This document shows, piece after piece, positions 44,160-53,925 of a stretch of 64,000 bases of DNA. A program made the position numbers and the translations under genes. The notes under the pieces are model-generated. The model ran no database searches. It was not told the origin of the DNA and saw only the letters and a program-made list of their open reading frames with translations. How positions within the stretch are numbered: position 1 is the stretch's first letter; every line of letters begins with the position of its first letter. Source of the stretch: Pisolithus tinctorius (lineage: Eukaryota; Basidiomycota; Agaricomycetes; Boletales; Pisolithaceae); contig JANFAH010000027.1 in NCBI GenBank assembly GCA_024663395.1, positions 372,001 through 436,000 of the forward strand, given 5' to 3'.

Positions 44160-44710
44160 ATCTGCAGGAATCATCTCATAAAGCTCAGTCAGAGCACCCT
44201 TGAGCTTCCCATCCTGTGATTTCCACCATGCTGGATTGCATTGATCAGTATTGGGATTCAGAGCTGCTGGGAAAAGGCTTTGAATAATGAAAAAATGGTA
44301 CAGTAGGAGGTATTTCTTTGCTTCTTTCTCAATATGAGTTATGAGGCTGTTTGGCTTGCTAGAAGTGTTCCTGGACCACTTGGAATGCTGGCTATTGGCT
44401 TCAAAGAGAGCCTTCCTTGTCTGGTGCAGTTCCTTGTGGCATTTGGTTTACACTTGCTGCACAACACTGAGAGCCTAGCATCATGTCAGTACTAATGCCT
44501 AGTGACTCATCATGAACAAGAATGTATATGTACCACTCACAGCTCAGCAATGTCAGCTTGAGGTCCAGGAACATGGGTAATTCACCTGTGCTGTTTGGCG
44601 TTGCTGTCCAGGTCTTCCAAGTCAGCATTGTCCATCCCTTTGTCAAGGTTGAAGTCTTCAGGACCTCCATCCTCAGCATCAGAGTTGAAGGCATCATAAG
44701 CAGCACTGGG
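44160..44710 (-). pseudogene. Plavaka-associated second gene (DUF6698-like), copy 2 fragment
   Basis: The minus strand reads MAPSAAYDAFNSDAEDGG and an acidic stretch, then after a gap a block with KEAKKYLLLYHFF and later ALTELYEMIPADLH. These correspond to the start and to EVKKYALLYNFW plus AVVELYSIVPNSLH of the gene in copy 1. The rest is cut off by the end of the A2 LTR at 44149. Stops show decay. Confidence 0.55.
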
Positions 44711-45080
44711 TGCCATATCAGTGAAGGAAATGGATGTCAAGGACCAGAGGAAATGGTAAGGCCACACATGGATGGTTGCAAACCTTTGCAAGCCTCCCTT
44801 TATTCTCCTTATTAAGGGCCACAGATGTTGTGAATCCTGATGGAGGGCGACACCTGTCAGTTGGGTGCTCTTAGATGAATATGGAAAATTTGAATAGTAC
44901 AACAAAATGCAATACGTACATAGTAGTAGCCTCAGGGAATCCACATGGCAGACTGTCAGCAGGTTGGATGTCAGTGGTTGCAAATAACCAGCTATTGAGC
45001 CAGTCTGAGGACATAATAAAGCACGATTTGACAATGCCATCAGCAGTAGGTGACTACGGCATGAAATTTGCTCACCTTAG

Positions 45081-47150
45081 TCCCTTTTGATATGTAATCG
45101 AACATGCATTCCAGGGATCGATGTTGATGCGGTACGAATTGCAAGTGTAATATGCAACGACACAAGGAATCATGGCATTGTCACGTGTCAATCAACATGA
45201 CTTGAATACCTTTTGGGAGCTTTTTTCTTGCTTTCTTTCTGGTTATAATATTACACCCATTTTATTAAATTTGTTTGTGTAATGTTACAGATGCAGCACC
45301 ATACGAGAGACCAAAGGACAATGATAAGGAGTGTTGTAGCAGTACTTTTCATAGTCTAGTGTAGACAACTCGACACCAGTGTCGCATGAACCCAGCCACA
45401 GAATACATGAGAAAAACTAGCAGAATTGAGAGCAGAATGCTTCGGCGCTGCAAGTGGTTTGAGATGGGTTGGGATAGGAACAATGGGGAACTGCAAACTC
45501 ACTGGGAGAAATATGAATCCTTCATGGGCAGCAGCAGCCACATGATGAACAGCTGCAGAACCCTGCATCATCTCTGCTTTATACCAGAAATAATACCACA
45601 CATACTCCCAAGAAGCAGGTACTCACTGCGAGGATATGACTTCATGTGTGAGTGGAGGGCTAAGCAGGTTCCCCTCAGCGAACAAAGATCAAATGGTCTT
45701 GCACATTTAGAATGTTGGAAATGGTTTAGGTTGTACCACTTACTCTGGCATGTGGATGGTCTTAGCAGGAGATACAGCAGCAACAGCTTGTGCTACCTTC
45801 GCAGACATCCACACCATGCTACTCGACATGATGGAATGGGAAGATGGTGTGTGAAAAAGCATGTATAGTGGGTCGAATCATGGGCAGGATGGAATGTTGC
45901 AAAGAGGGACTGGTCGAGTACACAAAGACTTCGTCTTGCTCATAATGTGTATTGTGAGTTTTGTATACATGCATGCGAACATGAAAAAAAGCGAGACCAG
46001 ATGCTGCGTTCTGTATGAAGATCTGATGTCGCCAAGGAAAAAAGTCAGCAAGTAAGTGCGTGATGAATTGGATACAAGGTGAAAGGGTATGCTCAGCTTC
46101 CCAACACTCATCTGACTCGAATGCATTCCATTGTGACCTTGACTGGCCAGTGACACATCTGTTGTATCCATGGGTGCGAAGCATCACCAATGCTCGTTCT
46201 GTTTGCTGACACCTTACCATATGCCTATAAACTTTTGTCAGTAGTGTATGCACCTCAAGTATCTTCAACGCTCTTGCATCTTCATGGTCTCCATTTGTCC
46301 AGTACCTGTTTCAACTAGTAGCTTCTGTTCTTGCATCGTATGAAATTCACCTTGTGCCTCATTCACCAATTCCCCTCGCTGATGGTTGACTGTTGGTCTC
46401 TTCTGAGTGCGACCTTTGATTCCCCCTCCACTCTTGGCAATGTCAACTCAAAATCTCCTCTTCCACACTCAGCGACTTCAAGTCTACCCCTTCCCTGCCC
46501 CACCCATGTCCCCTGATGCATTCAAAATTCCCAATGGCACTTCGACTCCCATTGATGTGCCCAAGACCACTGAAGCAGCTACAGACGTGTTCAGTGACTT
46601 GTATAGCTTGGTGGTATGTCTTCCATTCCACTTGTGTACTAGTCCGTCGATATTGACTCGCCACTAGAATTTTTCTCCCAACAGTTCGCCCCCCGAATGG
46701 GCCGCTCCTGCTGCAGTTGCTATGCCTTCCACCATAGTCCCCACTTTACTCTCCCTCGACACTTATCCCCCTCCTGATATCCCAGCCAACGACATTCCCA
46801 TCACTGAAATGACTGGGTGTGATGCAGACATCGACCTCCACTCGATTCTGACTTTCTGCAACACCCTACAAGCCATCATCCACACACTGGACCATTTCCT
46901 TGCTGAACAAGTTGTGTCCGAGAAGGTCCTTGGAAAACAAAAGAGGGGGGACTAGGGAAGAGAAGAGGAACTGAATCATGGTTTCTTCACCTTCAAGGCT
47001 TCAACAGCCTTGTAGACCTATATACATCCCTTTGCTCTGTAGTTTCAACACTTCGTTGGTCAGAGCATATCTCTGTTGTTGTACATAAAAGGAACGAGAT
47101 CATTGTCTGCTCTGGCAGCCTGCTGTCCAACATCCAGTAGATTGAGTTTT
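45081..47150. other. Unresolved stretch between Plavaka parts
   Basis: Open frames on both strands (45386-45868 plus; 45819-46268 minus) have no familiar motif. A plus-strand frame at 46407-46667 could be spliced to one at 46682-46955 across a GTATGT...CCCAACAG intron, but joining the obvious sites does not keep the longer frame. This region is absent from Plavaka copy 1 and looks like an insertion of unknown kind. Confidence 0.3.
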
Positions 47151-47400
47151 GTGTGGTGGGCATAACAAGTAGTGAAACAGACTGCACGATATCCCCCAAT
47201 GTCCCTGTGTCAGTGCACCTACTACTTACCACTTTGCTCCACAGCAGGGGGGAAAAGAGTTGGGTATGCATCTGATGTGATCTGTTCCAGAGTGGTTGCT
47301 AACAGTATTAATCATGACTTACTATTTCTCGACATCAGCTTCAATCTGTCGCCCAAGTACCTTTGATCTGCTACTGAGCATGTTGCAAGTCTTCAGATTC
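47151..47400 (-). pseudogene. Stray Plavaka middle fragment
   Basis: Bases around 47300-47365 match 60600-60660 of the Plavaka transposase (ATTTCTCGACATCAGCTTC against CTTCTTGACATTGGCTTTG and beyond). In gene order this piece should lie much further upstream, so it is out of place and must come from another copy or a rearrangement. Confidence 0.45.
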
Positions 47401-47529
47401 CTTGCTAGGATGGTTGACGGCTTGCAAAGGACAAGACAGTGATGGGTCAGAATAGACATCTGCAATGCACTCAAAATTCTCTGGTTGGAAGGCCACTAGA
47501 GACGGTAAGTAACCTACATCGCCTGTGTC

Positions 47530-48188
47530 CATAGGAACATATCACTATCAAGCTGCTCAACAACAAAAAATTCGTTGTCATGTTTGGTGTCAGGTGCTAG
47601 AACGGCCCCTCAGATGATCGAGCACAACGGTATGAAGATGGATGCAGCCCACAGAACTGGCTTGACAAGTTTGAGCCTGAGATCATGATCAATAGTGTGG
47701 GCCAGTCTGATCCTTGTCATGAAGGGTTGTGCCAAGATAAATTCCATGTTTCCTATGTCTGGAATGACACAGGAAAACATGCAGATGAGACAAATGAAGG
47801 TGGTTTCTGTCTCGGTGTATTGAATAAGTGCACAGTCATAGTGGGGCACACCAAAAAATGACGGGTTGCAGTGCAGATGATCTGTGCACTGGTTCCAGGT
47901 GACAGTCGACTTGTAGTTGACCAGCAGATAATGGTATTCTTTAACCTTAGCACAAGCACAGTTTCAACTAGATGAATACATAATGAGAGTGTAGATACAT
48001 ACCACGAAGTCAGCAGGGAGGGAGATCCATGACTTGACTTGATATCCATATGCCAGAAGGGCGTCATTAAGGAACTCACAGAACCTTTGATGGAACTGAT
48101 GGAATGCCCTATCTGGCTGACCATTTTCCTCTAAGTCTTTCAGGGTTTGGGTCACAATGATGTGTGCACCAAGCTTAATATGATCAAG
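47530..48188 (-). pseudogene. Plavaka-like transposase, copy 2, C-terminal part
   Basis: Minus-strand frames encode LLAYGYQVKSWISLP, HYDCALIQYTETETTFICL and a C-terminus ending near VVEQLDSDMFL. They match copy 1 (LPQYGYQVDKW, FFVVNHIDGDMFL). The gene is interrupted at 48188 by gypsy A1 and continues upstream at 59871. Confidence 0.65.
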
Positions 48189-48865
48189 TTGTCATAACCG
48201 TGCATTCACTCTAGGTCCTTACTCACTCTGCACCCTCTTCCACCAATCATTTGCTCACTCTGCACCAACTCTGCCCACCTTCTATTGTCTACGAACTGTC
48301 TCCGCTCCGACTGCTGTCAGACTTGTGTTGTTCTCCAACTGGACTGAGCGGACCACTCTCTGAGTGGTCATGTGGCTGGCTTTGGACTTCTCCCTGACAG
48401 CATGCAGTCAGGTACTCCGCAGCATGCGCACCCCATGGTCCAGCATCTGGACTGTTTCCTTTTCTGGATGTTCTATGTTACCTGTTCATATGTCCTCCAT
48501 CTACCCTTCATTTGTCGTCTGTACCTCCATAGTGGTATAAAAGCATGTATCATACTCTGCCATTCCTCAGTACGAATATCAACTTAGTTCCTACTCCCTC
48601 TGATTCCGTCTTCTGCCTGTCAGAGTTATCTCCAACTCTCTGTCTGTACTCTCCCTCTGAAATACGAGGGCTGAGATCGTGCAAGGGGGTAGCGCATGAG
48701 CTAAACCCGATGCCCTCACTCCGCTCTGCCTTTACTTCGGCGGTCTTCATTCCTGCCAACACTCCACTAGTCGGAGTTCTGTTCTTTCGTGTCAGACTTG
48801 CTTCCGGACCCCTCCCTAGACCTTGTTAAGCGTCGGAGTTGGTCGGAGTAGGCCCAGACTTGACA
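48189..48865 (+). repeat. Gypsy A1 5' LTR
   Basis: It is 677 bp, with a 58-bp-long block (TAGGAAGTTTTCACTTG onward) missing relative to the 3' LTR and the A2 LTR. A TATAAA box lies at 48536-48541. Confidence 0.9.
48536..48541 (+). promoter_or_regulatory. TATA box of gypsy A1 5' LTR
   Basis: TATAAA within GTGGTATAAAAGCATG. The same sequence is conserved in the 3' LTR (59536-59541) and in the A2 LTR (43820-43825), so it is the likely promoter of the element's RNA. Confidence 0.7.
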
Positions 48866-48926
48866 GTATATTCGTACTCGCACTTGTACAATCTCCTTTT
48901 CTGTCTTCCAAAAAACTTATGCCATT

Positions 48927-50210
48927 ATGAGAACTCGAGCTCAATCCCAGAGAGAGGTCGCTGAGAACCTCGCTGTAGCACTGGCTAATCCACGTCGACT
49001 CCCTTCCATCATTGAACAATTCCAGTCCTTCTCCGCTCGACGCCGCTCTCACACTGAAGGCAAAAGCACTTCACAAGCTGGTCGCTCCGACCTCCACCCA
49101 ACAACCTTCCATACTCCATCTCCTTGTAATCAAGATGATGAACCCGACCCTGACCCTGATTATCCTGATGGTGATCCCAATGGCGGGGGCAGCAGTGATG
49201 GGGATGTCCCCGAAGACCCAGCTGAGCTGCCAGAGGATCCCCTCATAGCTCTTGCTAGAGCTGTCCATGCACTTGCGTGGTCTAGTTTGCGCACTGGGGA
49301 CTCCGCTCTGAAAACCAAGGTCCGCGAGCCTGACACCTTCGACGGCTCCGACCCAAAGAAACTCTGCGAGTTCCTCGTGCAGTGCGAGTTGAACTTCCAA
49401 GACCACCCCTGCACATTCTGCTCCAACAGAGCAAAAGTAACCTTTGCTCAGTCTTACCTTAAGGGTATGGCCCTGGCTTGGTTCGAGCCAGATCTACTAA
49501 ATCCTGACAACTATGACCGCCCGCTCTGGATGGACGACTACCATGAGTTCTTACAAGAGCTCACAACTAACTTCGGTCCACATGATGCCATAGTGGATGC
49601 CATCCAACAACTCAAGAACCTCACCATGAAAGATGGTTCTCAAATTACCAAATACGTCGTGGAGTTCAATTGCTGGGCTTCACAGGTCAGGGACTACGGT
49701 GTCGGCGCACTCCGTCACCACTTCTATAGTGGACTTCCAGACTGCATCAAGGATGAGATTGCTCGTGTCAGAAAACCTTCTACCCTTGCACAACTCCACA
49801 AACTCGCTCAGACCATCGATGCGTGCTACTGGGAGTGTAAAGCAGAAATCTCGCGCACCACCAAGTCTGCCACCGACAAGTCGCAGTCCTCCAACACCGA
49901 CAATAAGTCTAAGTTGTCGTCCTCTGCCTCCACTCCAAAGTCTGACGCAAAGGGCAAAGGCAAGCAGAAAGATCCACCAAAGCCCGACATGTCAAAGTCC
50001 AACATTGCCCACCTATTGGGTAAGGATGGCAAACTCACCTCCACTGAATGCCAGCACAGGATGAAAAACAACTTCTGCCTCTTCTGTGGCAAGGCTGGCC
50101 ACTCCGCAAAGGACTGTCCCAAGTCTACCTCCCACACAGCCAAAGCCCGCACCACTATGGCTGAAGCTCTGCCTGCTCCGCCCGCGGAGAAGGCAGAGCC
50201 AAAAAATTAG
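48927..50210 (+). CDS. Gypsy A1 Gag with zinc knuckle
   Basis: A 427-residue frame with no stops starts at the first ATG after the 5' LTR (MRTRAQSQRE). The N-terminal 100 residues are acidic and disordered. Residues about 130-300 match the retrotransposon Gag capsid-like domain (FDGSDPKKLCEFLVQC, YLKGMALAWFEPDL, FRHHFYSGLP-type region). A CX2CX4HX4C knuckle lies at residues 384-397 (CLFCGKAGHSAKDC), just after a Lys/Ser-rich stretch. It should coat and package the RNA. The stop at 50208-50210 separates it from pol, which would normally follow within a few hundred bases but is pushed 3.6 kb away by the Harbinger insertion. Intact gag beside a damaged pol could still act in trans. Confidence 0.9.
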   Translation: MRTRAQSQREVAENLAVALANPRRLPSIIEQFQSFSARRRSHTEGKSTSQAGRSDLHPTTFHTPSPCNQDDEPDPDPDYPDGDPNGGGSSDGDVPEDPAELPEDPLIALARAVHALAWSSLRTGDSALKTKVREPDTFDGSDPKKLCEFLVQCELNFQDHPCTFCSNRAKVTFAQSYLKGMALAWFEPDLLNPDNYDRPLWMDDYHEFLQELTTNFGPHDAIVDAIQQLKNLTMKDGSQITKYVVEFNCWASQVRDYGVGALRHHFYSGLPDCIKDEIARVRKPSTLAQLHKLAQTIDACYWECKAEISRTTKSATDKSQSSNTDNKSKLSSSASTPKSDAKGKGKQKDPPKPDMSKSNIAHLLGKDGKLTSTECQHRMKNNFCLFCGKAGHSAKDCPKSTSHTAKARTTMAEALPAPPAEKAEPKN

Positions 50211-50470
50211 TCTGCTCCTCCAGGGAGCTCACACAGCCTGGAGGAAGCGTTGACACCAACTGTGCGCAACTGGACATCCGACTCAACATGTCTGCTCTTT
50301 CTAGTCCCAATTCCTTAGAGCTAGTTCGGTAACGAAGTCCCACAAAGAATCCAGGTGAAAAAACCCAAAAAAAAGTCCCAGGCCTTCATGACATAAGCAT
50401 ACAGAGTTCAAGTGGAGCTCCAATTTAGGAGGAGGCATAGGTGATATCGATAACCGCAACCACAACTAGC

Positions 50471-51887
50471 ATGGCTGACGAGTCGGGTGTATCTGGGAAC
50501 CTGATCGGTGGGGACCCTCCTGATGCCGCAGACGACAAGAACGATGAAAGGTGCATCAACATCAACGACGACCACTATCGATGCCACAAACTTCTCATTC
50601 TTATCCTCATCCACCATCACCTCCAACTCTTATCCCTGTTACTCGTGTTGGCAGATACTCTACAGGCTGTTGCGGAAGCGACGCAGCATGCTGACCCAAT
50701 CCCATACCACACGTCGATCCTGACTGGGAGTGCATGGGTAGCCGAATTGTTGAACAGCCATCCCGAGTGAATTCGTACAGAGCTCGTGGTTCACAAGCAC
50801 GTATTCGACATCTTATTGCGGGAGCTCCAACAACATGGAATCGGTCCTTCCAAACACGCCACGCTTGAAGAGCAACTCGCGATCTTTCTATATACCTCTG
50901 TCACCGGTTTGTCCATCAGACATGTAGGTGAATGTTTTCAAAGATCGAACGGCACGATCTCCAAGTAAGTCTTCGACCGTGCCATTTTCGGTGGACTAAT
51001 CGTCGTTCCAGGTACTTCAAAAAAATTCTGTTCGCATTCTCGTCTCGTGATATATACAGCAAGTACATACAATTGCCACACAGTGATGCCCCCGTCCACC
51101 CAACTATTCGCAATAACCCCAAATTTTTCCCATTTTTCGCTGATGCTATCGGTGCAATTGACGGGACGCACATTGCATGCACTCCCAGTTCGGAGGAAAG
51201 GGATGCGATGCGAAACCGCAAAGGTTTCACCTCCCAGAATTGCCTGCTCTGCTGCGATTTCGATATGTGCTTCACATATGTCCTTAGCGGGTGGGAGGGA
51301 TCTGCGGCTGACTTGTCGGTCTATCACGATGTGGGGCTGAGTGATCTCGCTATTCTGGATGGCAAGTACTACCTTGCTGATGCAGGGTTCCCCAATTGCC
51401 CCCAACTCCTAACTCCATTCCGAGGGCAACGATACCATCTTGCAGAATGGGGCCGTGCGCACATATGGTAAGTATCGCTATCGGTGTTTTTATTTACTTA
51501 TAATTCATTGGAATTTACAGACCAGTAAACACTGAGGAATGCTACAACCTTCGCCACGTGCAGCTTCGAAATGTGATCGAACGGATAATTGGAGTCATCA
51601 AACGGCGCTTCCGAATTCTCATTGTGCCTCCAGAGTATGGCATGGATGTCCAGGCCCGTATCCCTCCCGCTTTGTGTTGCATTCACAACATCATCTGCAT
51701 GTACGATCCATTGGAATTAGACGACATCAAAGGCTTCGTACCGCCTCCACTGCCGGATGAGTCGGAAGAGGTGATCGGCGTGATCGCCGATGGCGTTCCA
51801 ACTGCCGCAGAACACCTTTGGATGTTGGAGAGGCAGGGTGCAATCGCACAAAGCATTTGGAGTAGTTACATTGCCGAACGAGTATGA
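50471..51887 (+). pseudogene. PIF/Harbinger DDE transposase with two nonsense changes
   Basis: The enzyme would cut and reinsert the element. Exons are 50471-50964, 51012-51467 and 51521-51887, with introns GTAAGT...CCAG (47 bp) and GTAAGT...ACAG (53 bp). The catalytic triad regions are visible: AIGAIDGTHI, KYYLADAGFP and RNVIERIIGVIKRRF. An upstream part with HATLEEQLAIFLY and RHVGECFQRSNGTISKYF is typical of this family. A TGA at 50768-50770 replaces what should be CGA in PERIRTEL. The codon split by intron 2 also reads TG/A. Both are explained by CpG deamination of CGA. Otherwise the protein is uninterrupted, so inactivation is recent. Confidence 0.85.
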
Positions 51888-52071
51888 AGGGGAGAGTTCA
51901 TCGCAGATTAGCATTTATATACCATCATTTCCCTCTATGTTACACTACCCATATGATCCAAAATGCATTTCTTTTTGAGTCTCCAGCGGTAGACTTTGAG
52001 AACCGAAATGCGGATGATATTGCAACAAACGTAAAGGTAAAAATGAACACTACAAGCTGCAAGTACAACAA

Positions 52072-53704
52072 CTATTGCAAATGTCTCCCAATCTCATTGA
52101 GCTTCGCCTCAAGCCATGCATGCCGAACTGTAGCCATACGGTCAGGATCGCTAGCAAATGATAAGTACAGACTGGCATGGGCAACATTTCCCTCGAAGTG
52201 ATTTGCAATCCTGACAATGTCAGCTGGCGAGAACTTATCCATGTCCAACAGCAACAGCTTCTGTGTCGCCTCGGTCACCAACGGATGGACCGGGTCTTGG
52301 CGGAAATCAGGCTTGGGATTGGCCGCAGGTTGAACGGGCACAGGTGACTCCACAAGGGATGTGATTGCATGAGTGACGGTGGTCATATGTGAGCAGACTG
52401 TACCATGGATACCTCCAACTTCCTCTTCCACTTGTTCAAGTATCATGTTCCCTGTGCGTTGCTTTCATGCTGATGAGGCAGTTGAACCTGCAGTGTGTGA
52501 AAGAGCACCTGATACGACAGATTGATCATTGTCGTTGTCTGCCTTCTGCTTTCTGGAGCGCTCCATACGAGCCGAAATACTCGAGGATGGCTTGATGGAG
52601 CTGACAGACGAGCCATTGAATGACGATGGGGCAGTTGGAGGAGTGAAGTTTGATGGTGTGCTGGGGGGGCAGCAGACTGGTCTGAGCACCAGTTAAAAGT
52701 AGATCTGCTATGAACTGAAGCGATGGTAGATGGCGCCAGGTGATGGGAGGTTGTTAGCATGGGGGGGATGGGATTTCCAGCTGCAAATGAGTGGAACGAG
52801 GGTTGATTGGCAGATGGCCACGATGGTGGAGCATAGGAAGTTGTTGGCATACTGAAGCCAGCACTTCCAGTCATGAACGGGTAGAAAATCGTTTGGTTGG
52901 TAGATGGCGATGCTGATAAGACAATGGACGACATATCCATGTCGTGACTGATTGCTGGTGCGCTAGGTGCACTTCCTCTGACGGGCGCTGGTATCGTGAG
53001 GTCAATGGAATGTGACCCCGGGGATGGCGTGTTGTTCCCCGTGCTCTCGCTGTTGGAAGAACTCAACCTGGTGCAGGATGGGCCTCCAGAAGAATCATTG
53101 ATACTCAATGCCGAAAAGCGATTCAAGCCCTTGCACTTGGAAGGTATGAGCGCACTCATCCTGTCATAAAATAGCCATCCCTTGTTTTTATAAGGGGCTG
53201 TGTCCTTGTGGACCTGCCGACATCGTCATTAGCACAGGACATTCAATCTGATCAGATTGAATCATACCTTCACATAACCATCCCATGAATTCTCGTTTGC
53301 AACACCAATATCAGCCCCTGACTTCAGGGAATATGCAAATCCAGATGAATGGCTGAGATGATCAACGACCATGTATGTGCTTCATAGCTGTGTGATATCA
53401 GCTAGTTATTCTGTCGTTTGACTGACTCACGCACCCTTTTCCATTTCTCTTTACATGATTTAGGGGTTTTGGGCCCCCCTTTCTCAGGGTTTGCAAGCAT
53501 CGGAGAAGCTGCACAGGCATTCCAAAATGGCGCCTTGAAATTTAAACCGTCACCAGCGGTTGCCTTGTGGGAATCGATGAAGTCAAGAAGAGCAAACGTA
53601 TCCTTATCTGACCATGACACTTGCGTCGAGTGGCCATCCGGCGACTGTGAACTACGAGATTTACCCTTGTGGTCGGACGATTTCACTGCTTTACGAGGGG
53701 GCAT
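52072..53704 (-). CDS. Harbinger Myb/SANT-like DNA-binding protein
   Basis: This is the second gene of the element, convergent with the transposase. It starts MPPRKAVKSSDHKG at 53704. Exon 1 holds the SANT-like region (VSWSDKDTFALLDFID, then FWNACAAS and CKEKWKRVRESVK). A middle exon near 53340-53260 reads GFAYSLKSGADIGV and WDGYVK. A third (53200 down) begins KNKGWLFYDRMSALIPSK and continues into a Ser/Pro-rich stretch. The C-terminal exon (to 52072) has DFRQDPVHPLVTEATQKL. Such proteins bring the transposase to the ends of the element. Exact splice sites are not settled, and a frame change around 52480-52690 may be an intron or a defect. Confidence 0.65.
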
Positions 53705-53925
53705 GGCAACAAACAGAGGGAGAAGCAAGAGTAGATGCTGTACAAGTGGGGCTTTGATGGATAACCCCACCTCTAGCACAGCATCTCGGCCATACACCAG
53801 ATGCTCTCCTCCTAAATTGGGGCTCTGATTGAACTCTGTATGCTTATGTCATGAAGGCCTGGGACTTTTTTTTGGGTTTTTTCACCTGGATTCTTTGTGG
53901 GACTTCGTTACCAAACTAGCTCTTA

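Larger units (their letters stand above)
50318..53922. mobile_element. PIF/Harbinger element, 3605 bp
   Basis: Inverted repeats of 94 bp (50318-50411 and 53829-53922) differ at one base and start GAGCTAGTTYGGTAACG. TTA is duplicated at 50315-50317 and 53923-53925, the three-base target duplication of this superfamily. It holds two genes, a DDE transposase on the plus strand and a Myb/SANT-like gene on the minus strand, which is the usual Harbinger pair. It is inserted between gag and pol of gypsy A1. Confidence 0.95.

Noticed and set aside
45819..46268. Host gene on the minus strand (149 residues)
   Set aside because: No domain or family resemblance, and the region is flanked by transposon fragments; support is too weak to call a gene.
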